Positions 35,656 through 44,981 of a stretch of 64,000 bases of DNA are shown piece by piece. Numbering within the stretch: position 1 is the stretch's first letter; every line of letters starts with the position of its first letter. The DNA is taken from NCBI GenBank assembly GCA_937981575.1, contig CALJNR010000043.1, positions 28,847 through 92,846 on the forward strand, read 5' to 3'. The notes below the pieces were generated by a model. That model had not been told where the DNA came from, did no database searches, and worked only from the letters and a program-made list of their open reading frames with translations. Made by a program: the position numbers and the translations under genes. Origin of the DNA: an uncultured Clostridia bacterium (GTDB taxonomy: Bacteria > Bacillota > Clostridia > Lachnospirales > Cellulosilyticaceae).

Positions 35656-35701
35656 TTTATTATTGATAAATGCAATGTTATATATTAAAGAGGGGTAAGA
35701 A

Positions 35702-36469
35702 ATGAGAGTTCCATTACAAATAGAAGAATCTAATATGAGAGAGATATTAGCGATTTTAGAAAAAGAGTCTGATAATTATGTGGACAAAGCCTCAAAATGT
35801 GCATACTGTTCTTGCGATGATGAAGTTCAGGAATTACTTTCACAAGATAGCCTTGAGAGATTTATTGCAATTACAACTGCAATTGGATTCCCATTAAAAG
35901 ATTATGATTATGAATTTAATCAGATGTTTGATATGTATAATGAAAACGAAGGATTAGCAAGATTAATGCAGGCATGGATAACTTTAGGCTCTTCCGTTGA
36001 ATGTGCATTGCAGATATTTCTTGCTATCTATTTGTTAAATTACAAGGACTCGGGATGGGGCAAATGGGAAGAATTTAATTATGAAAGTGTAAAAAGTGAA
36101 ATATATAAAGCGTTAGATAGTGTAGATGAGCAAGACTTGGCTAAAGACAAAAAGAAATTACTTAAAAAGAATATTAAAGAATATCTTAAAACAAGACAGG
36201 AAACTACTGATATAAAACAGCTAAATCTTCAAAGTCTTATTAGGTTTTATAAATCAAATGTATGGTGGAGAGATGAATATACAGAAGAACTTGAAATAAT
36301 TAGAGAGTATAGAAATTGTGTCCATTCATTTAAGAAAAGAGATATTGGAGAGTGGGATAGACTTTTAGAATCACTCAAATTTTACTGTACTTTACTATTA
36401 GATTTAAGAAGTATGACCCCAGATGTGGATAGCATGCTGGAACAGGAGCATTATTATAATGATTATTAA
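35702..36469 (+). CDS. HEPN-like protein between hsdS and hsdR
   Basis: The 255-residue product is largely helical. It carries 'EYRNCVHSF' (202-210), the R-N-x-x-H form seen in many HEPN-superfamily and Abi-like proteins, set in a long C-terminal helix pair. A 'CAYCSC' cluster at about 33-38 could bind metal. The ATG is preceded by GAGGGG. It sits inside the hsd operon, 46 bases after hsdS and 79 before hsdR, so it is probably expressed with the restriction system. Its function is unknown. Confidence 0.5.
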   Translation: MRVPLQIEESNMREILAILEKESDNYVDKASKCAYCSCDDEVQELLSQDSLERFIAITTAIGFPLKDYDYEFNQMFDMYNENEGLARLMQAWITLGSSVECALQIFLAIYLLNYKDSGWGKWEEFNYESVKSEIYKALDSVDEQDLAKDKKKLLKKNIKEYLKTRQETTDIKQLNLQSLIRFYKSNVWWRDEYTEELEIIREYRNCVHSFKKRDIGEWDRLLESLKFYCTLLLDLRSMTPDVDSMLEQEHYYNDY

Positions 36470-36548
36470 TAATAATAACGATTTTGTTCAAATATTATTA
36501 GAGAACATACATCTATTCATAAAGAGGTTTATATAGGAGGTGAGGAGA

Positions 36549-39500
36549 ATGGCTTATCTTGGTAATGAAGAAACACTTGTAGAGATTCCTGCAATTGATT
36601 ACATAAAAGATATTCTGAAATATGATTTCGTCCATGGTAAAGAACTTATTCCTGAAAAGGGAGAAAGAGAGTCTCTTACAGAAGTTATCTTAGCTAAAAG
36701 ATTAGAAGTGGCTTTGAAAAGGCTTAATCCGTGGATGGATGAGGGAAACATTGATAAAACAGTTAGATATTTAAGCAGGCCGGAAAGTTTGGGGACAAGT
36801 CTTTTTGAGATTAATGAAAAGCTTTATGATGCTATTGTTGACCTTAATTATACGGTGGATCAAGATATTTATGGCAATGGGCAGAAGAAGCCTCAGACGG
36901 TGCATTTTATAGATTGGGAGACTGCAGATAATAATGATTTTTTAGTGACAAGGCAGTTTGAAGTCAAGACGCTTTCTGGTAAGTCTATTTATCCTGATAT
37001 TGTGCTTTTTGTAAATGGTATTCCTGTGGTTGTTTTGGAATGTAAATCGCCTTTATTGGAAAAATCCAAGAATGAGAATACAGGGAAGAAAGAAGCCTTT
37101 GAGCAGTTAAGGCGTTATATGAATGAAAGAGACAGCAATATTCTGGAGGGAAATCCAAGGCTCTTTTATACCAACTTCTTTACGGGGATACTGAATAAAT
37201 ACCATGCTTATGTAGGAACCATTAGCTCTAAGTATAATCATTATCTGGAGTGGAAAGACGCGTATCCTGTTAAAAGGGATAAGGTTCAAGGGGTAGAGGA
37301 TAGTGGTCAGAATTTATTTCTACAAGGATTGTTGGAGAAAAACAATCTTTTAGATGTTATGCGTAACTTTTTACTCTTTGAGACTGATAATGGGGTAACG
37401 ATAAAGAAGATATGTAGATATCAGCAGTTTAGAGCTGTTAATAAAGCTATCAAGCGGTTAATAGATGGAAAAGACGCATTATCAAGAGGGGGTGTTGTAT
37501 GGCATACCCAAGGTTCTGGTAAGTCACTAACTATGGTGATGCTGGCAAGAAAGATTAAAAGAACCAAGGAGCTTTCTGACGCAACTATTGTTGTTGTTAC
37601 TGACCGTATTGATTTAGATAAGCAGATTTATGGCACGTTTATAAGAACCTTATCTAAAATTACCACTCCAGAAAGAGCCGATAAAATTGCAACGGTGAAA
37701 CAGCTTTTATCTGAGGCTCAGCCTAAAATTATTATGACCACTATTCAAAAGTTTGAAAGTGAAACAGAAGAAAGAGAAGTTATTGAAGACGGTGAAAAGG
37801 CTAAGAAGAAGTTTATTGTGCCTTATCAAGTTTTGACCACCAAGAGTAATGTGATTGTACTGTCCGATGAAGCTCATAGAAGTCAGTATAAAGATACTGC
37901 ATTAAACATGAGAACAGCTCTTCCTCATGCCACTTTCATTGGCTTTACGGGGACGCCCATTGATAAAGAGGATAAGTCTACCCCAAGAACCTTTGGAGGG
38001 TATATTGATAAGTATGGGATTAAGGAAGCTGTTGATGATGGTGCTACAGTAAAAATCGTCTATGAGGGCAGAATGCCACAGCTTCATATCAAGGACGCTA
38101 CCTTGGACGAATTGTTTGACGAAGCCTTTGAAGACAGAAGTGAGGAAGAAAAGGAAGCCATCAAGCAAAAGTATGCCAATAAGAAAGCCATTGTAGAAGC
38201 AGAAGAGCGAATTAATGATATTGCTATCGATATGCTTACGCACTATAGAGATAATATTCTTCCCAATGGCTTTAAAGCTCAAGTAGTTTGTGTAAGCAGG
38301 GAAGCTTGTGTGAGATATTATCATGCACTTAAGAAGCATATGAAAGAAGTGGTAGGGCAGGATTTAGAATGCACGGTAATTTTCTCAGGCACCCTAAACG
38401 ACCCGCCCCATTTAAAAGAGCATTTTACAACCAAAGCTGAGCAGGAAAACATTATAGACCGATTTAAAAGACCTATTGAAAAGGATAAGCTTTGCTTTAT
38501 TATTGTAAAAGATATGCTTTTAACTGGTTTTGACGCTCCGATTGAGCAGGTTATGTACCTTGATCGGTCTTTAAAAGAGCATAACTTATTGCAGGCTATT
38601 GCGAGAGTCAATAGAACCCACACACTGGAAACGGAACGTAAGACAGAGGGAAATAAGGTTAAAAAGTCTAATATCGTAAAACAATGTGGTTATGTCGTAG
38701 ATTATTATGGAGTTTCAGATTACTTAGAAGAAGCCTTGGCGATATTCGATAAAGAAGATTTAGGTGAGCCCATGCAGTCCATGGAGGAGCTTTACAAAGA
38801 AATGTTTTCTTATAGAGAAGACGTTATGAATATGTTTAAGGGGAAAGATAAAAACAACTTGGACGAACTTATTAACGTCTTAGAACCCCAAGATAAGCGG
38901 GCTGAATTTGAAATCGGCTATAAACGTTTTTCAGGAACAGTAGAAGCTTTACTGCCTTCTCATGTGGGAACAGATATTTTAAATGACTTAAAATGGCTGG
39001 GATATATCAGAGCTGGTGCAAAGGCGAAATATAGCCCAGAAGAAGAACTGGATATCAGTGATTGCGGAGAAAAGGTGCGGGCGATTATAGAAGAATACTT
39101 AGAATCCTTGGGGGTTATTAGCTGGATAGAGCCTATTACCTTATTTGAAGATGATTTTAAGACCAAGATTAATACCTTAAAATCTGACGAGGCTCAAGCC
39201 TCTGCTATGGAACATGCAGTCAAACATGCGATTAGTGTGAAAATGGACGATAACCCTGTTTTCTATACCAGTTTATTAGAGAAACTTCAAAGGATATTAG
39301 ACGATACTAAGAATGACTTTATTGAAAGAAAGAAAAAGCTTCAGGAATTTATTGAGCGAGAAGTCGAAAAAGGCACCAAATCTCAATCTCAGAGCTTAGG
39401 ACTGAATGAGAAAGAATTTGCTTTCTTTGAGGTAGTGAAAAAGTACATTGTAGACGAATCCGTAGAGCAAGGGGTAGTTAAAGAAGAAAGTGAAAGTTAT

Positions 39501-39743
39501 ATTAGTAATGATGTGATTGAACTCTCTAAAAGCATAGCCATTCATATCCGCCAAGTGGTAGAAGAAAACTATATGATAGACTGGATTAACAATCCAAGTA
39601 AAACCAATGATATTGAAAGAGCCATCTTTATGATGCTAAACAAAAATTATTTTAAAGAGATTAAGTTAGCCATCAGAAGAAATATGGTTAATCCACTACT
39701 CAACTTAGCTAAAAAGCACTTTTCAAAATTAGAGGAGGATTAA
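36549..39743 (+). CDS. hsdR: type I restriction endonuclease subunit HsdR
   Basis: HsdR translocates DNA and cleaves it far from an unmethylated site. The 1064-residue protein has an N-terminal RecB-like nuclease domain ('YPDIVLF...VVLECKSP', about 150-168, the D-ExK core), then two RecA-like helicase domains with Walker A 'TQGSGKSLT' (about 319-327), 'SDEAHRSQ' (about 438) and 'FTGTPI', and a C-terminal helical domain that docks on the methyltransferase. I chose ATG 36549, preceded by GGAGGTGAGGAG; the frame opens nine bases earlier at a GTG that overlaps this site. Confidence 0.97.
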   Translation: MAYLGNEETLVEIPAIDYIKDILKYDFVHGKELIPEKGERESLTEVILAKRLEVALKRLNPWMDEGNIDKTVRYLSRPESLGTSLFEINEKLYDAIVDLNYTVDQDIYGNGQKKPQTVHFIDWETADNNDFLVTRQFEVKTLSGKSIYPDIVLFVNGIPVVVLECKSPLLEKSKNENTGKKEAFEQLRRYMNERDSNILEGNPRLFYTNFFTGILNKYHAYVGTISSKYNHYLEWKDAYPVKRDKVQGVEDSGQNLFLQGLLEKNNLLDVMRNFLLFETDNGVTIKKICRYQQFRAVNKAIKRLIDGKDALSRGGVVWHTQGSGKSLTMVMLARKIKRTKELSDATIVVVTDRIDLDKQIYGTFIRTLSKITTPERADKIATVKQLLSEAQPKIIMTTIQKFESETEEREVIEDGEKAKKKFIVPYQVLTTKSNVIVLSDEAHRSQYKDTALNMRTALPHATFIGFTGTPIDKEDKSTPRTFGGYIDKYGIKEAVDDGATVKIVYEGRMPQLHIKDATLDELFDEAFEDRSEEEKEAIKQKYANKKAIVEAEERINDIAIDMLTHYRDNILPNGFKAQVVCVSREACVRYYHALKKHMKEVVGQDLECTVIFSGTLNDPPHLKEHFTTKAEQENIIDRFKRPIEKDKLCFIIVKDMLLTGFDAPIEQVMYLDRSLKEHNLLQAIARVNRTHTLETERKTEGNKVKKSNIVKQCGYVVDYYGVSDYLEEALAIFDKEDLGEPMQSMEELYKEMFSYREDVMNMFKGKDKNNLDELINVLEPQDKRAEFEIGYKRFSGTVEALLPSHVGTDILNDLKWLGYIRAGAKAKYSPEEELDISDCGEKVRAIIEEYLESLGVISWIEPITLFEDDFKTKINTLKSDEAQASAMEHAVKHAISVKMDDNPVFYTSLLEKLQRILDDTKNDFIERKKKLQEFIEREVEKGTKSQSQSLGLNEKEFAFFEVVKKYIVDESVEQGVVKEESESYISNDVIELSKSIAIHIRQVVEENYMIDWINNPSKTNDIERAIFMMLNKNYFKEIKLAIRRNMVNPLLNLAKKHFSKLEED

Positions 39744-39755
39744 GGGAAGCATATT

Positions 39756-40469
39756 ATGAAATTGGAATTTCAGTATGGCACAACCAAAATTGCATTTAGT
39801 GTAACCTTTAAAGATAGAAAGACTATGGAGATAGCAGTAGAGCCTCCAGATAGTGTAACGGTAATTGCCCCAATCGGAATCACCAAAGAGCAGATCCTTG
39901 AGAAGGTGAAGGGTAAAGCAAGCTGGATTATTCAACAGATTTACTCCTATAGACATATGAACTATCAAGCCATTAGAAGGGAATTTGTTAATGGCGAATC
40001 CTTTATGTATTTAGGTAGGAATTATGCCCTTCAAATCGAATTAAACATAAGTGCTCAAAAACCAGAAATCAAATTGTTTCGGGGCAAATTTATAGTTACC
40101 ACAAAAGACAAGAATGAAGACATGATTAAAGAGGCTATGGAGCTTTGGTATAGGAATAGAGCCAAGGAAATAGTAACTCAAAGAGTTAAGTATTATCAAA
40201 AGTCCTTTAATCTTAAGCCTACAGCGATTAAGATTAAGGAGCAAAAGAAAAGGTGGGGGAGTTGTACCTCTAAGAATGATCTGCTCTTTAATTGGCGATG
40301 CATTATGGCTAAGTCCAATGCTTTAGATTATATTATTGTACATGAAATGTGCCATATGTATCATAAGGACCATTCAAAAGCGTTCTGGGAGCTTATGGTT
40401 TCTGTACTGCCAGATTATGAGACAAGAAAAGAATGGCTGAAAAACTATGGGGTAAGGATGGACTTGTAA
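39756..40469 (+). CDS. YgjP/SprT-like M48-type zinc metallopeptidase
   Basis: The 237-residue product belongs to the DUF45/YgjP family. It has the zinc site HEMCH (about 195-199) with a downstream 'HSKAFWELM' that supplies the third ligand, and 'KKRWGSC' (about 164-170) typical of the family. Such genes are often the last gene of type I restriction operons, but their role there has not been settled. It starts 12 bases after hsdR. Confidence 0.88.
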   Translation: MKLEFQYGTTKIAFSVTFKDRKTMEIAVEPPDSVTVIAPIGITKEQILEKVKGKASWIIQQIYSYRHMNYQAIRREFVNGESFMYLGRNYALQIELNISAQKPEIKLFRGKFIVTTKDKNEDMIKEAMELWYRNRAKEIVTQRVKYYQKSFNLKPTAIKIKEQKKRWGSCTSKNDLLFNWRCIMAKSNALDYIIVHEMCHMYHKDHSKAFWELMVSVLPDYETRKEWLKNYGVRMDL

Positions 40470-40523
40470 GTAAGAGTCAACACAGTGGATGGGCTAAGGG
40501 AGAATTAAAGAGATAAGGTTTGA

Positions 40524-40557
40524 GGGTTAGGGGAGATTTACTCTTAACTCTTTTTTT
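40524..40557 (+). terminator. intrinsic terminator of the hsd operon
   Basis: GGGTTAGGGG (40524-40533) pairs with CTCTTAACTC (40541-40550), partly by G-U, followed by seven T residues. Confidence 0.75.
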
Positions 40558-40559
40558 GT

Positions 40560-41270
40560 TTATTTATTGAGGTTGTTTTTATTACTTCAATATTAAGGTA
40601 TAATCATTCAGACATTGATTTAAGGCGTTTGATGATTGAAAGGATCAAAAAAATACTTTTGGTATAGGCATGGGGGATGATATAAATACAACCAGCAGCT
40701 CATATCTTTTGTAAAACTATATGATATTCACTTACAGTGTAAAGATCTATCGTTAGACTATGGCTAGCAAAGGATTTTGGTATTCGGAAGGGCCTATGTA
40801 GTAATTCGTTAAGAAAATCTTAGTAGCTTTTTCAAATAGCTCTTAGCCGCGCTGTTTGAGTCATGATGCGGTAAAACTGCATCCGCGAGTTTGCGGCGTT
40901 TATTTTAAAAAGGTGCTTAGATTTTTAGAATTACGGAGTCGAGCCTCTGGAGAATACTAAAATTCTCTTGCGGAACTATTAGATAACCTAATTTTATTGA
41001 ATTTTATAATTATCTAAATTAAAGTTGTGCTTAAGCTAAAAGCTAAGCAAAAATAGTTGTTTGATCTTAGCTCTATTAAAAAAATAAATCAAAAATTGCT
41101 TGAAGTAGTTTAAATAACTAGGATAATGTGGAGCTTGCAAATAGGATTTAAATAGTATAAATATTGAGATATAATAGAGTATAAGATAGACTAATGTGAT
41201 AGAGCTAAGAAGCATGACGGCAGGCAGAAGATACAAGGGGTTAGGGCTATGGAGGATAAGGGGAAAGTAT
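40560..41270 (+). other. long non-coding stretch with clustered hairpins
   Basis: No ORF here has a ribosome-binding site or family resemblance. Several short perfect hairpins follow one another: TCAAATAGC/GCTGTTTGA (about 40832-40859), GATGCGG/CTGCATC (40865-40883), CCGC/GCGG (40884-40897), GAGAAT/ATTCTC (about 40950-40967), AGATAA/TTATCT (40981-41015) and TGCTTA-GCT/AGC-TAAGCA (41028-41048). The cluster resembles a structured RNA of 200 bases or more, but I do not recognise the class. It could also be a decayed mobile element at the island junction. Confidence 0.35.
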
Positions 41271-41278
41271 GCTATAAT
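41269..41278 (+). promoter_or_regulatory. extended -10 promoter of the GNAT-ariA-ariB unit
   Basis: TATGCTATAAT with TATAAT at 41273-41278, about 60 bases before the GNAT start. The same TGCTATAAT extended -10 is used before dnaE and at 52782. Confidence 0.5.
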
Positions 41279-41338
41279 AAATAAACAAGACAATTAAGAC
41301 ATAAGATAAAGCACTCCATTTACAATCAGGAGGTTAGT

Positions 41339-41806
41339 ATGATACGAAGAGCAGAAACTAGAGATATTGACAGGTTAATTAAACTGAGAATGCAGCTTAT
41401 TAAAGAAGCCAATACTATACAAGATGATAGTGCCCTTTTGGAAATAGAAGAAAATAATAAGTGCTATATACATAATGAACTCAATAAAACTTTTTTTTCT
41501 TGGGTAATAGAAGAAGACGGAGAAATTATAGCTGTAAGCGGGCTTAACATCCTCGCTAAGCCACCTACTTATACCAACCCAACAGGTAAAGAGGGGTTTA
41601 TCATGAATATCTATGTGGTGCCTTATGCAAGAGGTAAAGGGTATGCTACCTGTTTGGTAAATGAGATTATTGGGTATCTTAAACAGACAGACTGCAGAAA
41701 AGTAAGCTTAGTTGCGACCGATGCAGGCAGACACGTCTATGAAAAAATTGGTTTCAAAATTAAACATGCTGTTATGGAGTATGATTTATTAACTGAAGGC
41801 TATTAA
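41339..41806 (+). CDS. GNAT-family N-acetyltransferase
   Basis: The 155-residue protein has the GNAT acetyl-CoA-binding block 'VVPYARGKGYATCLV' (about 97-111, the R/QxxGxG/A pattern) and a C-terminal 'YEKIGFK' motif. The substrate cannot be predicted. AGGAGG precedes the ATG. The stop lies only 18 bases before ariA, so it is likely transcribed with the PARIS-like pair, either as a passenger or as an accessory. Confidence 0.85.
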   Translation: MIRRAETRDIDRLIKLRMQLIKEANTIQDDSALLEIEENNKCYIHNELNKTFFSWVIEEDGEIIAVSGLNILAKPPTYTNPTGKEGFIMNIYVVPYARGKGYATCLVNEIIGYLKQTDCRKVSLVATDAGRHVYEKIGFKIKHAVMEYDLLTEGY

Positions 41807-41824
41807 TACAAAAGGGGTGAAGTT

Positions 41825-43189
41825 ATGAAAATAACGAGAATCAGTGTAGAAGGATTGTATGGACTGCATAATTATGATATTCCGTTTGATGAAAGTGAAA
41901 ATATCAAAATTATTCATGCCCCAAATGGCTATGGTAAAACAACGCTGCTTAAACTCATTAGTGATATTATGAATTGCAAACTGTTTGAAATAAGCATTAT
42001 TCCATTTAACTATTTCACTATTCAGTTTGATAATAGCATAACTATACAAGTTAATAAGGATCAGGGGTCTAAAGAATCAGCAGATAAAAAGCAAGATATA
42101 AAAATAAACGGAGATGAAGAAATCAGTATTCGGTACACATTGGTACAAGGCGATGAAAAAAAGGAATATAAGTTAACGAATCGATTGAACTACACGGCTA
42201 TGCTGGAAGGTAAAGTGCCTATTCATTATATTGAAAAAAATCTTCCTTTTTTAAAAAGAATTGCTCAGACTGCATGGTATGATACAAGGCAAAATGAAAA
42301 GCTGAGCTACGATGAAGTGATGGCAGGGTACGGAGAGTTATTATTTGTAGATGAAGAGCTAAGAGAAGCACTTAATGAGATACGTGAGCAAATGCCTGTA
42401 CATTTTATCCATGCCACCAGACTGCTCAGCCTGCGTGAATCAGGAGAAGGACGTCTTGCCGGGAGAAGAAAAAATAGTGCACCGTCTGTTCTTGTTTATT
42501 CAAAGGAACTAGCAGACATAATAGGGGCTTTCTTAGCTGAATCAGCAGCACTTACTCAGGAGCTGGACCGAACTTTTCCGGAAAGGCTGATTGAGGAAAT
42601 CACAAAAAAAGATGATGAGGATGCAATAAGTCTTGAAATGATTAACGAAGAACTGCAGGCATTAGAAAAAAGGCGGGTTAAGCTGCAGGAAATAGGGCTT
42701 TTATCAAGCAGCACGATTAAAGGGATTCACGATACTAAAAATGTTGATAAACATACCCTAAAGGTACTGGGACTATACATCAAAGACAGCAAGCAGAAGC
42801 TGGATGTTTTTAATGAACTTGAAACTAAAGTTAATTTATTAAGGGAAATTATTAATAAACGTTTTAACTACAAAATCATGCAGATTAGTAAACAGGGAGG
42901 ATTCTTATTTGAGCTTCCGAACAAAGCACTCCTTAGTCCGGATAAGCTTTCATCAGGAGAACAAAACGAATTAATACTAATCTTTGAACTTCTTTTTAAA
43001 TCAAAGCCTAATTCACTGATACTAATCGATGAACCTGAAATTTCGCTTCATATTGCATGGCAGCAGCAATTTTTAGAAGATATGCAGGCAATATCTGATG
43101 TAACGGATGTCAATATTATTATTGCAACACATTCACCGGATATTATTAACGGAAGATGGGATTTAACTACTGGCCTGGAGGAATGCTAA
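41825..43189 (+). CDS. ariA: AriA-like AAA/ABC-type ATPase of a PARIS defence system
   Basis: The 454-residue protein is an SMC/OLD-like ATPase: Walker A 'APNGYGKTT' (32-40), ABC signature 'LSSGEQ' (375-380), Walker B 'LILIDEPE' (398-405) and switch histidine in 'ATHSPD' (H436), with a helical insertion between. The next gene encodes a DUF4435 protein and overlaps it by one base. An AAA ATPase plus DUF4435 is the layout of PARIS, in which AriA senses phage anti-restriction proteins such as Ocr and releases the AriB nuclease. The neighbouring type I restriction operon fits. The assignment is from gene pair and motifs, not from alignment. Confidence 0.75.
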   Translation: MKITRISVEGLYGLHNYDIPFDESENIKIIHAPNGYGKTTLLKLISDIMNCKLFEISIIPFNYFTIQFDNSITIQVNKDQGSKESADKKQDIKINGDEEISIRYTLVQGDEKKEYKLTNRLNYTAMLEGKVPIHYIEKNLPFLKRIAQTAWYDTRQNEKLSYDEVMAGYGELLFVDEELREALNEIREQMPVHFIHATRLLSLRESGEGRLAGRRKNSAPSVLVYSKELADIIGAFLAESAALTQELDRTFPERLIEEITKKDDEDAISLEMINEELQALEKRRVKLQEIGLLSSSTIKGIHDTKNVDKHTLKVLGLYIKDSKQKLDVFNELETKVNLLREIINKRFNYKIMQISKQGGFLFELPNKALLSPDKLSSGEQNELILIFELLFKSKPNSLILIDEPEISLHIAWQQQFLEDMQAISDVTDVNIIIATHSPDIINGRWDLTTGLEEC

Positions 43190-44076
43190 TGAAGCAATAT
43201 GTTAATGCTACAAGGCTTGTTACAAAAATTAAGATGCTTCGCAGCGGAAAGGCTAATAAAAGTTTTGTTGTTGTAGAAGGCATTACTGATCATAGGTTGT
43301 ATAGCAAGTTTGTTGTGCAGAGTACATGCGAAATGATTATTGCAGACAGTAAGAGCAATGTGCTGCAATGTATTGAAACCTGTAATGATGAAAAGATGAA
43401 AGGTATTGTGGGTATTGTTGATGCTGATTTTTGGAGGCTGGAGGAGCAGAATGCTTCTATAAATAATGTATTTTTAACAGATTATCACGATTTAGAGTGT
43501 ATGCTGATCCATTCTCCGGCCTATGATAGTGTTCTTTTTGAATATGCGAATCGTAATAAATATTTAAGGTTTGAAGAAAAAAGAAAACGTTCTGTTAGAG
43601 AAATCATTCTGGAAAGCGGTGCTAAAATAGGTTACTTAAGATGGTATTCTCTGCAAAACAATTTAGGCCTGAAATTTAGCGGCTTGGATTTCAGTAGGTT
43701 TGTAAATCCTGAAAATTTGGAGGTAGATCTTATAAAGCTTGTCGAATATATTTTAGTCCATTCAAAAAAACATAATGTATTTAACAGCAGTCAAATCGTT
43801 AAAGAATTAAAAAGCTTCATTAAGAATACAAATAGTTTATGGGATGTTTGCTGTGGTCACGATTTAATAGAAATATTAACGATAGGCTTTATTTATATCT
43901 TTGGGGAGTATAATGCCAAAAATCTTTTTTCAGGAAATCTTGAAGGAAGCTTCAGGCTGGCTTATGACTACCATTCCTTTAGAATGAGCAACCTATATAA
44001 GAGTTTATCAAAGTGGGAGCAAATAAATAGCAGTTATAGTCTGTTTGAACATAAAAAAAGCCGTGCTGTTATCTAG
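43189..44076 (+). CDS. ariB: AriB-like DUF4435 TOPRIM nuclease of a PARIS defence system
   Basis: The 295-residue product has the TOPRIM core of DUF4435: strand and glutamate in 'FVVVEGITDHRLY' (E30), then 'GIVDADFW' with D78 and D80 as metal ligands, and 'DYHDLECML' shortly after. In PARIS this subunit is held by AriA and, once released, cuts host tRNA to abort infection. The start ATG overlaps the ariA stop (TAATG) and has GGAGGA at 43177-43182, so the two are translationally coupled; a longer in-frame extension to 43156 is not supported. Confidence 0.75.
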   Translation: MKQYVNATRLVTKIKMLRSGKANKSFVVVEGITDHRLYSKFVVQSTCEMIIADSKSNVLQCIETCNDEKMKGIVGIVDADFWRLEEQNASINNVFLTDYHDLECMLIHSPAYDSVLFEYANRNKYLRFEEKRKRSVREIILESGAKIGYLRWYSLQNNLGLKFSGLDFSRFVNPENLEVDLIKLVEYILVHSKKHNVFNSSQIVKELKSFIKNTNSLWDVCCGHDLIEILTIGFIYIFGEYNAKNLFSGNLEGSFRLAYDYHSFRMSNLYKSLSKWEQINSSYSLFEHKKSRAVI

Positions 44077-44103
44077 TAAAAATATTATTTTAGGAGGAGA
44101 AAA

Positions 44104-44805
44104 ATGTATTGTACGCAATGTGGAAATTTATGCAGCGATCAAGACAAGGTATGTACCCGCTGCGGAAATCATGTGAATAGAAAAAAAAATGAGGTTTATC
44201 AAGAGGCTGATAATAGCAGCCGTTATTATGGCACATCTGGTGACAGCTCTAGTCAAAATGATACTCAACAGAATGATAATGCACATGCTTATAATAAGGC
44301 GCATACATATAACCCTAATGGAAACTATCACACAAATTATCAGTATGCAAACAGAAATTATTATGCTGTACCTTATGCAGGGTTTTGGTTAAGATTTGCA
44401 GCGCGTCTTATAGATGGGATTATTATTAATATAGGTACATGGGTGCTTTATGGCATTTTAAGTGTGGTGCTGGGAGCTAGTATTTATTCTTTGAACAGCG
44501 TTGATAGTGGCATTGGAGTGGTTATGGTTTTACTAATGCAGGGTATTGTTATCGCAAGTGCATGGCTGTATTCTGCGCTTTTTGAAAGTTCAGTGTATCA
44601 GGCAACGCCAGGGAAAATGGCAGTAGGTATTAAAGTAGTAGATTTAGAAGGTAACCAGCTGACATTTGGAAGAGCAACAGGCAGATACTTTGCAACAGTT
44701 ATTACCGGACTTACGCTAGGGATAGGTTACATTATGGCCGGGTTCACGGAAAAGAAGCAGGCTTTGCATGATATGATTGCCGGGACACTGGTTATAAGAA
44801 AGTAA
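44104..44805 (+). CDS. zinc-ribbon RDD-family membrane protein
   Basis: The 233-residue protein starts with a zinc ribbon (CTQCGN...CTRCGN, cysteines at about 3, 6, 17 and 20), followed by a low-complexity Asn/Tyr-rich linker (about 30-88) and an RDD membrane domain with helices near 100-180 ('GFWLRFAARLIDG', 'ATPGKMAVGIKVVD'). RDD proteins are poorly characterised; some act in ion or osmotic homeostasis. It begins 28 bases after ariB, behind TAGGAGG, so partial co-transcription is possible, but the family is common outside defence loci. Confidence 0.8.
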   Translation: MYCTQCGNLCSDQDKVCTRCGNHVNRKKNEVYQEADNSSRYYGTSGDSSSQNDTQQNDNAHAYNKAHTYNPNGNYHTNYQYANRNYYAVPYAGFWLRFAARLIDGIIINIGTWVLYGILSVVLGASIYSLNSVDSGIGVVMVLLMQGIVIASAWLYSALFESSVYQATPGKMAVGIKVVDLEGNQLTFGRATGRYFATVITGLTLGIGYIMAGFTEKKQALHDMIAGTLVIRK

Positions 44806-44824
44806 AAATTTTAATAGTAAGATA

Positions 44825-44852
44825 CAAAAAAGAGGAGTCTTCCTCTTTTTTG
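44825..44852 (+). terminator. intrinsic terminator after the RDD gene
   Basis: AAAAAAGAGGA and TCCTCTTTTTT flank a four-base loop. Confidence 0.85.
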
Positions 44853-44981
44853 TATTGAAATAGAGAACTGTATAAGGACATAAAGAACCTTTTGGATTTC
44901 ACAAAGACAAGTTTTCTCTTTATGTTTTTTGCCTATATGAAGAAAGATTTAAATGCTCAATGTTGCAGAAAGGACCAGGGT

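Noticed and set aside
41036..41293. 85-residue hydrophobic minus-strand ORF in the gap before the GNAT gene
   Set aside because: It starts at TTG (or an internal ATG at 41215) with no ribosome-binding site; hydrophobicity is expected from AT-rich DNA.
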